A stretch of 11,231 nucleotides of DNA from an uncultured Lachnospiraceae bacterium (lineage in GTDB: Bacteria > Bacillota > Clostridia > Lachnospirales > Lachnospiraceae): NCBI GenBank assembly GCA_902766655.1, contig CACXEL010000280.1, positions 1 through 11,231 on the forward strand. Direction: 5' to 3'. A program made the position numbers and the translations under genes. Under the pieces are notes generated by a model. That model saw nothing but the letters and a program-made list of their open reading frames with translations, was not told the origin of the DNA and did not search any database. Below are positions 1 to 7,020 of this stretch, one piece after another; positions within the stretch are counted from its first letter, which is position 1; each line of letters starts with the position of its first letter.

Positions 1-408
1 CGATCCGGTATCGGCTCTCCCGGTCCCGCCTGCGTCTTCCGCGGATCCGTCGTCTGTCGAAGCCGGCGCCGCATCATTCCCGGCCGGACTCTCAGAGCCA
101 TCGATGGCGGTATCAGAGGCCTCTTCCGGGGATTCGCCGTCAGGTGAAGCCTCTGTCAGGTCGGTCTTCGATCCTCCCAGTCCCTCCGGATCGTCTCCCT
201 CCTCGGAGACACCCGGTTCCGAAGCTCCCGGGGTCGGCGCTTCGGTGGCAGTCTCAGCGGAAATCGCCTCGGAAGCACTCTGCCCTGCCTGCTCCTGCTT
301 TCGGATCCGCCCGGCCATGCCGACGGCGACCGCCGCCGCCACCACCAGGACCGCGGCCAGCGCGATGAGCACTATGTTCTGTAATTTGTTGTGATCTCGA
401 TTTTTAAT
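1..408 (-). CDS. Membrane-anchored protein of unknown function, N-terminal part (runs off the left edge)
   Basis: The minus-strand frame stays open for 136 codons to the window edge. With position 408 as codon 1, residues 2-11 are charged or polar (KNRDHNKLQN) and residues 12-33 form one hydrophobic segment rich in Ala, Val and Leu. A short basic patch (RIRK) follows, then about 100 residues of low-complexity Glu, Ser, Ala, Pro, Gly and Asp. This fits a single-pass membrane anchor with an extracytoplasmic linker; the functional domain lies outside the window and I cannot name it. The start is unclear. A Shine-Dalgarno sequence at 413-419 sits correctly before an ATT codon (406-408), and no ATG lies nearby. 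The only upstream in-frame ATG (496-498) has no ribosome binding site. The gene has its own promoter downstream of cbiC and is probably not part of the cobalamin operon. Confidence 0.6.
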   Translation of the reverse strand, partial: MKNRDHNKLQNIVLIALAAVLVVAAAVAVGMAGRIRKQEQAGQSASEAISAETATEAPTPGASEPGVSEEGDDPEGLGGSKTDLTEASPDGESPEEASDTAIDGSESPAGNDAAPASTDDGSAEDAGGTGRADTGS

Positions 409-412
409 GTCG

Positions 413-419
413 CACCTCT
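413..419 (-). promoter_or_regulatory. Shine-Dalgarno sequence before an apparent ATT start
   Basis: The minus strand reads AGAGGTG, followed by CGAC and then ATT AAA AAT. Spacing from the AGAGG core to ATT is 6 nt, which is ideal for translation initiation. This site decides the start proposed for the left-edge gene. Confidence 0.5.
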
Positions 420-537
420 GTCTCTTTGCCGGGACCTTGTCCGAACGACTTTTCTCTCCAAATAAACAAGGACCGCGCTTCCGGCCCGGCAAAAGCATCT
501 GACTATTTAAGAATTTTTCGGTATATTCCTGACAAAA

Positions 538-566
538 ATTATAACATTGCGACGATTCTGCATCAA
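538..566 (-). promoter_or_regulatory. Sigma-A-type promoter of the left-edge membrane protein gene
   Basis: On the minus strand a -35 box TTGATG (566-561) is separated by 17 nt from a perfect -10 box TATAAT (543-538). Transcription should start near 531 and give a leader of about 120 nt before the ATT start at 408, or about 33 nt before the alternative ATG at 498. The promoter lies just past the end of cbiC, so it separates the cobalamin operon from the next gene. Confidence 0.7.
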
Positions 567-601
567 GGGACAATGCGGAATGCAGAGAAAAAAGTTAGTT
601 T

Positions 602-1252
602 TCAAAGTGTCCGGCCGGAGGCCTCATAGAGCAGCGCGTTCACGATCGCGGCCGCAACGCCGCTGCCTCCCTTGCGCCCCAGGGCGACGATGGCCGGAAC
701 GCCTGCCCGCCGTGCTGCCGAAAGGAGCTGCTCCTTGCTCTCCACCACGTTCACGAAGCCGACGGGCACGCCGATCACCAGCGCCGGCCGGAAGCCTTCG
801 GAAATGAGCTCCGTGAGCCGGATCAGGGCTGTGGGTGCATTTCCCACGGCAAAAACGGCGCCGGGGTGGCGCTCTGCCGCCAGGCCCATGGCCGCGTAAG
901 CTCTGGTGGTGCCGGCCTCTTTTGCCGCCGCAGCCACCTCGGGATCCGCCATATAGCAGACCGCCTGTCCACCGAAGCCCGCCAGCGTTGTCTTGCTGAC
1001 CCCGGCGAGCGCCATATTGGTGTCAGTGACGACAGTGCAGCCTTCCCGCAGGGCCTTTTGGGCCAGCCCGACCGCGCCGTCGGTGAAGACCAGGTTGTCG
1101 GCATATTCAAAATCGGCCGTCGTGTGGATAACGCGCTTTACCACCGCTGCGCGGTCCGGCGGCACCTCCCGCCCCATGGCCGCAAGCTCCGATGCGATGA
1201 TCCGCATGCTCTCCTTCTCGATCTCACCGGGCAGTATGATTCTCTCACTCAT
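602..1252 (-). CDS. cbiC: Precorrin-8X / cobalt-precorrin-8 methylmutase CbiC
   Basis: CbiC (CobH in the aerobic pathway) moves the C-11 methyl group to C-12 and so forms hydrogenobyrinate or cobyrinate in the cytoplasm. The 216-residue product has the usual family length. The catalytic histidine is H43 in the motif RVIHTTADFEYADNL (41-54). Other family signatures are DTNMALAGVSK (77-87), GNAPTAL (137-143), GVPVGFVNVVESKE (161-174) and GRKGGSGVAAAIVNALLY (192-209). The open frame extends 27 codons further upstream, but that part is Trp- and Cys-rich and is only the cbiP 3' end in another frame. The ATG at 1250-1252 follows GGGAGAAGGAAA and overlaps the cbiP stop by 8 bp, so translation is probably coupled. 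It is the last cobalamin gene here, and no clear terminator follows it. Confidence 0.95.
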   Translation of the reverse strand: MSERIILPGEIEKESMRIIASELAAMGREVPPDRAAVVKRVIHTTADFEYADNLVFTDGAVGLAQKALREGCTVVTDTNMALAGVSKTTLAGFGGQAVCYMADPEVAAAAKEAGTTRAYAAMGLAAERHPGAVFAVGNAPTALIRLTELISEGFRPALVIGVPVGFVNVVESKEQLLSAARRAGVPAIVALGRKGGSGVAAAIVNALLYEASGRTL

Positions 1253-2903
1253 TTTCCTTCTCCCTGAGCCCCATGATCCGATAAATGTAATCCATGTCCA
1301 GGTGCTCCCGCACCACATCCGCCAGCAGGTCATACTGGCGCTCCCGGTAGGCCTGCCGGTCCTCGGAGGGGCCGGCGGTCAGATCGATCCCCCGGCGGTC
1401 TGCCAGAAAAGAAGCCAGCCTGTCCACCAGGGCGCCGCTGTCAAACAGGCCGTGCATGTAGGTGCCGGCGACATTTCCCAGGACAAAGCCGTCTGGGCGG
1501 CCGTCCTCTGTCAGGCAGAAGGGAATGCATCCAGGCGCAGCCTGCCTGTCAACCATCGCAGTTCGGTCGGCACACTGCGAAATCTCCGCACACAAAGAAG
1601 TCCTGCCTGTATGAATCTCGTAACCGTCAATCATGAGAGTGCTTCCGACGAACGCATCCCTCGCTGAGAGGTCTGCGCCGGTTTCGTTCTCTGCGGCCTT
1701 TTCCGGAGCATCCGCTGAAGGTCCTCCGGCCTCCGGGCGGGGCTTCTCCGGCGAGGCGAACACGCTCTCCGTGACCCTGGCCCGGACACGCCGGCGGATC
1801 TTCTCCCCTTCAAAGACGGTGGTTATGGGCAGAAGGTCCAGGCCGGGCATCTCCCCGCCGCCGTCGGAGCCCGTTGGGTCGGACAGCCACCTGCCCAGCA
1901 TCTGGTATCCGCCGCAGACCCCGAGGACAGGCGTACCGCCGGCAGCCAGGCGCCGGACGGCACCGGCGAAGCCGGTCTCCCGGAGCCACCTCAGGTCCGC
2001 CATGGTGGACTTGGTCCCGGGCAGGATCACCAGGTCAGGTGCGCCAAGATCCTTGATGGCGGAAACGTATCGGACACCCAGCGCCGGATGCTCCTCCAGG
2101 GGCGAAAAATCCGTAAAGTTCGAGATCCTGGGCAGGCGGATGACGGCGATGTCCAGGAGAGATCGGGTCTCATTTTTCGAAAGGCGGGTGGAGAGGGAGT
2201 CCTCGTCGTCTATATCCACCTGCATGTAGGGCACCGTGCCCACCACGGGCACGCCGGTCAGGTCCTCGATCATGGCGATGCCTGGCTCAAGGATCGACGG
2301 GTCTCCCCGGAACTTGTTGATGATGGTGCCCTTGACGCGGGCGCGCTCCTCCGCCGTCAGCAGCGCGATGGTTCCGTAGAGCTGGGCGAAGACGCCGCCC
2401 GGATCGATGTCGCCGGCCAGAAGGACCGGGGCGTCGACCAGCGAAGCCAGACCCATGTTGACGATATCGTCCTGCTTCAGGTTGATCTCTGCGGGGGAGC
2501 CGGCGCCCTCGATGACGATGACGTCATTTTCCGCGGCCAGAGAATGGTAGGCGACCAGGATGTCGGGAATGAAAGCCTTCTTCATCTTAAAGTAATCCCG
2601 TGCCCGGTAGTCTCCGCGGACCTCCCCGTTCACGATGACCTGGCTGCCCACGTCGCTGGAGGGCTTGAGCAAAATGGGATTCATGCGGACGTCCGGCTCC
2701 TTCCCGGCCGCCTCCGCCTGGACCGCCTGGGCCCGCCCCATCTCGCGGCCGTCGGCGGTGACGCAGGAGTTGAGCGCCATGTTCTGGCTCTTGAAGGGAG
2801 CGACGCGAAAGCCGTCCTGCCGGAAGATCCGGCACAGAGCCGTGACCAGAAGGCTCTTCCCGGCGCCTGACATGGTGCCCTGGATCATAATGGATGCTGC
2901 CAT
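1245..2903 (-). CDS. cbiP: Cobyric acid synthase CbiP (CobQ)
   Basis: This ATP- and glutamine-dependent amidotransferase amidates side chains b, d, e and g of adenosylcobyrinate a,c-diamide to give adenosylcobyric acid. The N-terminal synthetase domain begins with the P-loop GTMSGAGKS (9-17), followed by KSQNMALNS (38-46) and VIEGAGSPAEINL (130-142). The C-terminal class I glutamine amidotransferase domain carries the nucleophile C330 in LGVCGGYQMLG and H484 in GTYMHGLFDS. At 552 residues it is longer than the usual 485-515. The excess is mainly an Ala/Glu/Pro-rich insert near residues 383-418, inside the amidotransferase domain but away from both catalytic motifs. The ATG follows GAGGAGTGAACT, a good ribosome binding site. 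The 102-bp gap before it (2904-3005) holds only short GC-rich inverted repeats. Confidence 0.96.
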   Translation of the reverse strand: MAASIMIQGTMSGAGKSLLVTALCRIFRQDGFRVAPFKSQNMALNSCVTADGREMGRAQAVQAEAAGKEPDVRMNPILLKPSSDVGSQVIVNGEVRGDYRARDYFKMKKAFIPDILVAYHSLAAENDVIVIEGAGSPAEINLKQDDIVNMGLASLVDAPVLLAGDIDPGGVFAQLYGTIALLTAEERARVKGTIINKFRGDPSILEPGIAMIEDLTGVPVVGTVPYMQVDIDDEDSLSTRLSKNETRSLLDIAVIRLPRISNFTDFSPLEEHPALGVRYVSAIKDLGAPDLVILPGTKSTMADLRWLRETGFAGAVRRLAAGGTPVLGVCGGYQMLGRWLSDPTGSDGGGEMPGLDLLPITTVFEGEKIRRRVRARVTESVFASPEKPRPEAGGPSADAPEKAAENETGADLSARDAFVGSTLMIDGYEIHTGRTSLCAEISQCADRTAMVDRQAAPGCIPFCLTEDGRPDGFVLGNVAGTYMHGLFDSGALVDRLASFLADRRGIDLTAGPSEDRQAYRERQYDLLADVVREHLDMDYIYRIMGLREKENE

Positions 2904-3005
2904 AGTTCACTCCTCGCATTGTCTGATGGAAAAAGGGGCCGATTTTCACGCTTCCCGAAGCAAGGGAGTATCCGGCTCCACCGGCCTCCGGCACGGAAAA
3001 CCCGT

Positions 3006-4082
3006 TCACTCCTGCCTCATCCGGCACGTTTCGCGCAGGAAGGGCAGCAGGCGGTCATTCTTCTCCCGGGTCAGGACCGCGATCCGGTACCAGCCCGGCG
3101 CAAGCCCCCTGAAATTCCTGCAGTCGCGGATAAAAATGTCCGCCTCGGCCGCTTTCGCGGCCAGCTCTTCGTCCCCCGCATAAAAGAGCAGGAAATTGGC
3201 CTGCCCGTCCACGACGCGAAGTCCCATTCCGCGGAGGGCGGCGGCAAGGTACGGGCGCTCCACGGCTATCAGTCCCCGCAGCTCGTCCGCGTAGGCGGTC
3301 TCCCCCAGGGCCGCGATACCGGCGGCCTGGGCCAGGGCCGAGACGGACCAGGGCGGGCCGGCGGTCTTCATTTTAATAAGAAGCTTCTCGTCCGCGCAAA
3401 CGCACCAGCCAATCCGCACGCCCGCGCACCCGTAGCATTTGGTAAATGCGGACACCACCACGAGCGCCGCTGACCGCTCGCCGGCCATGGTCAGCTCATC
3501 GCGCTCCGGCAGGAAGTCCAGAAAGCACTCGTCCACCATGAGCCGGGCGCCGGCCGCCTCGCACCGCCGGAGAATCTCCTCGAGCAGAGCCCGGTCTGTG
3601 GTGAGCCCCGTCGGATTGTTGGGCTGGGCCAGCACCACCAGGTCCACCCCGGGATGGATCATCGGCAGGATATCCTCGTGGACCCTCAGGTCCTCGTGCG
3701 ATGTCAGCAGGTAAAACTCCGACCGGCAGCCCGCGGCCGTCAGGGCAGCCTCGTACTCCGAGAAGCCCGGCGCCGCCAGAAGTGCCCGCCGGGGCCTCAA
3801 AGCGTAGGCCAGCCGGTAAATGAGATCCGCCGCCCCGTTCCCGCAGAGGATCCACTCTGCCGGAACACCCAGATGCCCGGCCAGGGCCTGGCGAAGAGCC
3901 GTGGACTCGTCGTCCGGATAGCGGTCCGCGCCGAAGGCGGCTCGGGCGATGGCGTCCCGGACAGCGGACGGCATTCCCAACGGACTGACGTTCTGCGAGA
4001 AGTCCAACGGCCGTCGGCCGGTCTGCGCTTCGTAAGCGTAGGTGGCGCCGCCGTGGGGCGGGTAAACTGTTGGATTATCCAT
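3006..4082 (-). CDS. cobD: L-threonine-O-3-phosphate decarboxylase CobD (PLP fold type I)
   Basis: CobD decarboxylates threonine phosphate to (R)-1-amino-2-propanol phosphate, the linker that CbiB attaches to the corrin ring. The 358-residue product is a class I/II aminotransferase-fold enzyme. Visible motifs are HGGATY (10-15), DFSQNVSPLG (27-36, a CobD-type signature), GNGAADLIY (81-89), AQPNNPTG (152-159), D184 in VDEC, and the PLP-binding K215 in SAFTKCYGCAGVRIGW. Histidinol-phosphate aminotransferase is the nearest alternative, but the N-terminal signature and the position between cbiB and cbiP favour CobD. The ATG at 4080-4082 follows GAGGAGACATAT. The 137-bp gap before it contains two hairpins, described separately. 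Confidence 0.93.
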   Translation of the reverse strand: MDNPTVYPPHGGATYAYEAQTGRRPLDFSQNVSPLGMPSAVRDAIARAAFGADRYPDDESTALRQALAGHLGVPAEWILCGNGAADLIYRLAYALRPRRALLAAPGFSEYEAALTAAGCRSEFYLLTSHEDLRVHEDILPMIHPGVDLVVLAQPNNPTGLTTDRALLEEILRRCEAAGARLMVDECFLDFLPERDELTMAGERSAALVVVSAFTKCYGCAGVRIGWCVCADEKLLIKMKTAGPPWSVSALAQAAGIAALGETAYADELRGLIAVERPYLAAALRGMGLRVVDGQANFLLFYAGDEELAAKAAEADIFIRDCRNFRGLAPGWYRIAVLTREKNDRLLPFLRETCRMRQE

Positions 4083-4110
4083 ATATGTCTCCTCAGGCCA
4101 ACATTGCTCC

Positions 4111-4135
4111 CGGCATGCGGCTCACCGTAATGCCG
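4111..4135 (-). other. Hairpin in the cbiB-cobD gap
   Basis: An outer 6-bp stem (4111-4116 with 4130-4135, CGGCAT/ATGCCG) encloses an inner 3-bp stem (4118-4120 with 4125-4127) and a 4-nt loop. No T-run follows on the minus strand, so it is not a terminator. It may affect mRNA processing or cobD translation. It shares bases 4132-4135 with the neighbouring hairpin, so the two cannot form fully at once. Confidence 0.45.
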
Positions 4136-4155
4136 AAGCCAGACCTCGGTTCGGC
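4132..4155 (-). other. Second hairpin in the cbiB-cobD gap
   Basis: An 8-bp stem with one bulged base (4132-4140 with 4148-4155, GCCGAACC against GGCTTCGGC on the minus strand) closes a 7-nt loop. No T-run follows. It overlaps the foot of the hairpin at 4111-4135. The rest of the gap (4083-4219) shows no gene and no B12-box-like sequence. Confidence 0.4.
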
Positions 4156-4211
4156 GCCGGTCTCGAAATGCTTCTGTCACCGCCGGACATCAAAGTCAGC
4201 ACTTACCTCTA

Positions 4212-4282
4212 AATACTGCTCACCAGGGAACTACCGCCGCCAGCACGCAGGCCAGCGCCACCCCAAGAATACTGCTCACCAG
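4212..4282 (-). repeat. 15-bp exact direct repeat across the cbiB 3' end
   Basis: AATACTGCTCACCAG occurs at 4212-4226 and again at 4268-4282, 56 bp apart. The inner copy encodes LVSSI (residues 299-303) of CbiB. The outer copy is read in another frame and includes the cbiB stop codon (TGA at 4220-4222). Confidence 0.7.
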
Positions 4283-5176
4283 AAAGATCCGGTTGGCGGC
4301 ATCGATATCGTCGGTACTGATTTCCCTTCGGGCGTCGCCGATGTATGGCTTGTCGCAGCGCCTGCCGAAATAGACGGCCGGGCCGGCCAGCCTGAGCCCT
4401 AAGGCGCCGGCCATCACCGACTCGGTCTGGGCGGAATTGGGGCTTGCGTGATTGAGCCGGTCGCGCTTCCAGATCCTGGCCGCACCGGCCGCATCCTTCC
4501 CGGTCATGAGGGCAGCCGCCATCATGACGAAGGCGCCGAGCCTGGCCGGGACGAAGCCCGCGGCATCGTCCAGATGGGCGGCCGCGCGGCCGAACCAGAG
4601 GTAGCGGTCATTTTTGTAGCCGACCATGCTGTCCATGGTGTTGACGGCCTTGTAGGCCAGGGCCAGCGGCGCGCCGCCCAGGGCCATGTAAAAGAGGGGC
4701 GCCATGACGCCGTCGGAGAAATTCTCGGCGACGGTCTCCACGCACGCGCGCAGGATCCCCTTCTCATCCAGGACCGACGTGTCGCGCCCTACGATCCGGG
4801 CGACGGCAGTCTGCCCGGCATGCAGCCCCTCCTGCTCCAGGGCCTTTTTGACGCCCCGGCTCTCCTTGAGCATGTCCCGGACCGCGATGGCCTGGTAGCA
4901 CCAGATGGTGTTCACAGTGAGGGCGGCCACCGGGTGAATGCGCCCGGCCAGCCACAGCACGCCCCCGGTCACCAGGAAGGTGCCGACGGGCATCACGAAG
5001 GCCAGCACCCGCCCCGCCATGAGAAGCCCCTTCTCGTTATCGGGAAATAAGACCCTGAGCCGCCTTTCCAGGTCACTGATAAAACGCCCCATGATCACGA
5101 CCGGATGCGTGAGCACCGGCGGATCCCCGAAAATGAGATCCAGAACGAAAGCCAGGGCGATTGAGAAAACCTGCAT
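4220..5176 (-). CDS. cbiB: Adenosylcobinamide-phosphate synthase CbiB
   Basis: CbiB is an integral membrane enzyme that joins aminopropanol phosphate to adenosylcobyric acid, giving adenosylcobinamide phosphate. The 318-residue protein has the family length. Motifs are DLIFGDPPVLTHPVVIMG (13-30), the conserved ETVAENFSDGVMAPLFY (147-163), NTMDSMVGYKNDRYLWFG (179-196), ASPNSAQTESVMAGALG (244-260) and YFGRRCDKPYIGD (269-281). Hydrophobic stretches lie near residues 4-16, 52-78, 160-176, 212-225 and 297-316. The frame is open for 17 more codons upstream, but the ATG at 5174-5176 directly follows AAAAGGAGAGTT and begins the conserved N-terminus, so I chose it. The 76-bp gap upstream contains a hairpin at 5217-5241. 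Confidence 0.95.
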   Translation of the reverse strand: MQVFSIALAFVLDLIFGDPPVLTHPVVIMGRFISDLERRLRVLFPDNEKGLLMAGRVLAFVMPVGTFLVTGGVLWLAGRIHPVAALTVNTIWCYQAIAVRDMLKESRGVKKALEQEGLHAGQTAVARIVGRDTSVLDEKGILRACVETVAENFSDGVMAPLFYMALGGAPLALAYKAVNTMDSMVGYKNDRYLWFGRAAAHLDDAAGFVPARLGAFVMMAAALMTGKDAAGAARIWKRDRLNHASPNSAQTESVMAGALGLRLAGPAVYFGRRCDKPYIGDARREISTDDIDAANRIFLVSSILGVALACVLAAVVPW

Positions 5177-5216
5177 AACTCTCCTTTTCTGACAGATGTT
5201 TGTACCCGTGTGGCAT

Positions 5217-5241
5217 GCCGCCTCCACAGATGGCGGGCGGC
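5217..5241 (-). other. GC-rich hairpin between the phosphatase fusion and cbiB
   Basis: GCCGCC (5217-5222) pairs with GGCGGC (5236-5241), and CCA (5224-5226) with TGG (5231-5233) inside it. No T-run follows on the minus strand, so it is not an intrinsic terminator. It fills much of the 76-bp gap before cbiB and may affect mRNA stability. Confidence 0.4.
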
Positions 5242-5252
5242 GAACCGGTTCT

Positions 5253-6221
5253 TCAGAGCCGCACCGTAAGCCGCAGCCCCTGCCCCGGCGGCGTCTGCCA
5301 CATGTAATATGGCCGGTCTCCCGGTCCGTATTTGTCCAGAAATGCCATCTGCACGCCGCCGTGGGCCACGATCACCACCGGCTTCCCCGGCTCAGCCGCC
5401 TCAAGGATTCGGAAAATGGCCTTCTCCACGCGGTCCGTGAACATTTTCCGGCTCTCCCCGCCCGGGCAGACACCCTCGCAGCCGCCCTCGACCCAGGCCC
5501 GGTAGTCCGGATCCGCCTCCATCTCGTCCGCGGTCCGCCCGTCAAAAATGCCGAAATCGATCTCCATGAGGTCCGGCACCGCCACCTGGCTCGCCCCGGG
5601 AAAGAGGATCCCCGCGGTCTCCCGGCACCGGCTGAGCGGGGAAACGAAGACCTTCTCCGGCGAGAGCTTCGCCCTCCCAAGGCCGGCTCTGGCCTCCTCC
5701 GTCAGGGGAATATCCGCCTGCCCCTGATACCGGCGGGCGGCGTTGTAGGCTGTCTGGCCGTGGCGAATCAGATACAGCGTGTGGGAGAAGCCATGCGCAG
5801 CGGCAGGGCTGGGCGCCTCCCGGTCCCAGGGTTCGACCTCCAGCACCTCCAGTTCCGGAAGCTGCCTGCCCTGAAAGGCTCCGGGAGCAGGTAGTTCGCC
5901 CTTCAGGACCTGCCCGATCCCGCACACAACGCGCACCACGACGTGGGCCCGCGCAGCCAGCAGCTGGCTCAGCTGCCCCGCCGCCTCCCGCCGCGCGCGC
6001 TCGCCCCTGTCCAGGGGTATGACGCCGCAGCCGATCTCCGTGGCAATCACGATCTCCGTTGTCGACAGGGAGTCGGCCAGGACGTGGAGGTTGTCCTCAT
6101 TTTTCACCAGGTCCTGGACATCCCAGACCGCCAGCGCGGAGAATTCCTCCAGCGTAAGCCCGAGCGCCTTCCTGATATACTCCTTTTTGCCCGCGTAGAG
6201 GGGCCCGGTCACAAAAATCAT
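5253..6221 (-). CDS. cobC: Fusion of a degenerate CobU-like domain with alpha-ribazole phosphatase (CobC-type)
   Basis: Residues 148-322 form a histidine phosphatase domain. It has the catalytic LIRHGQTAYN (151-160, H154), SPLSRCRETA (194-203), EIDFGIFDG (220-228) and VAHGG (286-290, H288). In this setting it should dephosphorylate alpha-ribazole phosphate or adenosylcobalamin 5'-phosphate, the CobC step. Residues 1-108 resemble CobU: a P-loop-like GPLYAGKKEY (6-15), then IVIATEIGCGVIPLDRGERA (57-76) and VVCGIGQVLKG (98-108), which match the CobU C-terminal half. The Walker Ser/Thr after Lys is replaced (KK), and the CobU middle region that carries the guanylylated histidine is missing, so this half is probably not an active kinase. 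A complete cobU lies two genes upstream. The ATG follows GGGGGAGGATCT, 13 bp after the cobS stop. Confidence 0.88.
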   Translation of the reverse strand: MIFVTGPLYAGKKEYIRKALGLTLEEFSALAVWDVQDLVKNEDNLHVLADSLSTTEIVIATEIGCGVIPLDRGERARREAAGQLSQLLAARAHVVVRVVCGIGQVLKGELPAPGAFQGRQLPELEVLEVEPWDREAPSPAAAHGFSHTLYLIRHGQTAYNAARRYQGQADIPLTEEARAGLGRAKLSPEKVFVSPLSRCRETAGILFPGASQVAVPDLMEIDFGIFDGRTADEMEADPDYRAWVEGGCEGVCPGGESRKMFTDRVEKAIFRILEAAEPGKPVVIVAHGGVQMAFLDKYGPGDRPYYMWQTPPGQGLRLTVRL

Positions 6222-6234
6222 AGATCCTCCCCCA

Positions 6235-7002
6235 TCAGATCGCGCTCACAAGCAGCGGCACGATCACGTAACAGGCCAGCATGGCCGCCTCACAGACCAC
6301 CAGGAACCAGCCGGCCAGGTCGCCGGTGATGCCGCCGAACCTGCGCTTCGCCAGGCTCCCATAGTAGAAGAACACGCCCACCGCAGCCGCCAGCATGGCG
6401 ACGCCGGCCACCCCCTGGACCGCCAGGGCCAGGGCCAGAACAGCCGTCATGCCCGACAAAATCGTCCTCGCCCTGCCCCGGGCGGCCTCCGTTGCGAAGG
6501 TATGGGCCAGCCCCGTATTCTTCGCCATGGGAAAGGAAGCCACCGCCAGCCCCGAAAGACATCTGGAAAAGACGAACATGGCTACAAGAAGCCCCGGCCT
6601 GAGAGGCGCCGCGCTCCAGAGCCCGAAGACCAGAATCATCAGCGTGATCAGCCGGATCACGCCGAAGGCCCCGATGTGCGGGTCCTTCATGATGGCCAGC
6701 CCCCGCTCCGGGGACGTGTGGGCAGCCAGCGCGTCCGACGTGTCCGCGAACCCGTCCAGGTGGATGCCTCCCGTCAGGACGACCGGCACCGCGGTGAGGA
6801 CTGCCCCCGCCAGCACCGGCGGAAACATGAACCTCCGGCAGACCAGGGCACACCCCCACTCCGCAAGGCCGATCACCGCGCCTACCAGCGGGAAGGCGCA
6901 GAGGGAGAAGCGCATGTTCCGCTCATTCCAGTCAATGACCGGCATGGGTATGGCCGAAAACATGGAGAATGCCACCACGATTGTTTCCAAAAAAGCGCGC
7001 AA
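6235..7002 (-). CDS. cobS: Adenosylcobinamide-GDP ribazoletransferase CobS (cobalamin synthase)
   Basis: CobS is an integral membrane enzyme that joins AdoCbi-GDP with alpha-ribazole or its phosphate to give adenosylcobalamin or its phosphate. The 255-residue product has the usual length. Family motifs are MFSAIPMP (14-21), FPLVGAVIG (37-45), the metal-binding GGIHLDGFADTSDAL (78-92), MKDPHIGAFGV (105-115) and FGGITGDLAGW (222-232). Several hydrophobic segments (about 35-50, 62-78, 115-150, 184-214 and 233-252) fit a polytopic protein. The start is TTG at 7000-7002, ten bases after GGAGG. A later ATG (M14) would cut into the conserved N-terminus. It begins 18 bp after cobU stops, so the two are co-transcribed. 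Confidence 0.95.
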   Translation of the reverse strand: MRAFLETIVVAFSMFSAIPMPVIDWNERNMRFSLCAFPLVGAVIGLAEWGCALVCRRFMFPPVLAGAVLTAVPVVLTGGIHLDGFADTSDALAAHTSPERGLAIMKDPHIGAFGVIRLITLMILVFGLWSAAPLRPGLLVAMFVFSRCLSGLAVASFPMAKNTGLAHTFATEAARGRARTILSGMTAVLALALAVQGVAGVAMLAAAVGVFFYYGSLAKRRFGGITGDLAGWFLVVCEAAMLACYVIVPLLVSAI

Positions 7003-7020
7003 GACGGTTTTTCCTCCGTA

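Noticed and set aside
104..394. Plus-strand open frame rich in Ser, Pro and Ala
   Set aside because: It is the antisense of the low-complexity linker of the minus-strand membrane protein, and has no ribosome binding site or recognisable domain.
567..605. Terminator after cbiC
   Set aside because: A T-run exists on the minus strand (about 588-593), but the only upstream symmetry is a loopless CCGGCCGG palindrome inside cbiC, so no convincing stem-loop precedes it.
1253..1333. 27-residue upstream extension of CbiC
   Set aside because: The extension overlaps cbiP and has Trp/Cys-rich non-family sequence. The ATG at 1250-1252 has the ribosome binding site and begins the conserved N-terminus.
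3797..4180. Minus-strand frame starting in the cbiB-cobD gap and running into cobD
   Set aside because: It overlaps cobD in another frame, has a poor ribosome binding site at its GTG, and has no recognisable domain.
4083..4219. Cobalamin riboswitch before cobD
   Set aside because: I see no B12-box-like sequence or the expected larger fold; only two local hairpins. The gaps at 7528-7649 and 8589-8784 also lack one by eye.
5177..5227. 17-residue upstream extension of CbiB
   Set aside because: The ribosome binding site AAAAGGAGAGTT lies immediately before the ATG at 5174-5176, where the family N-terminus begins.
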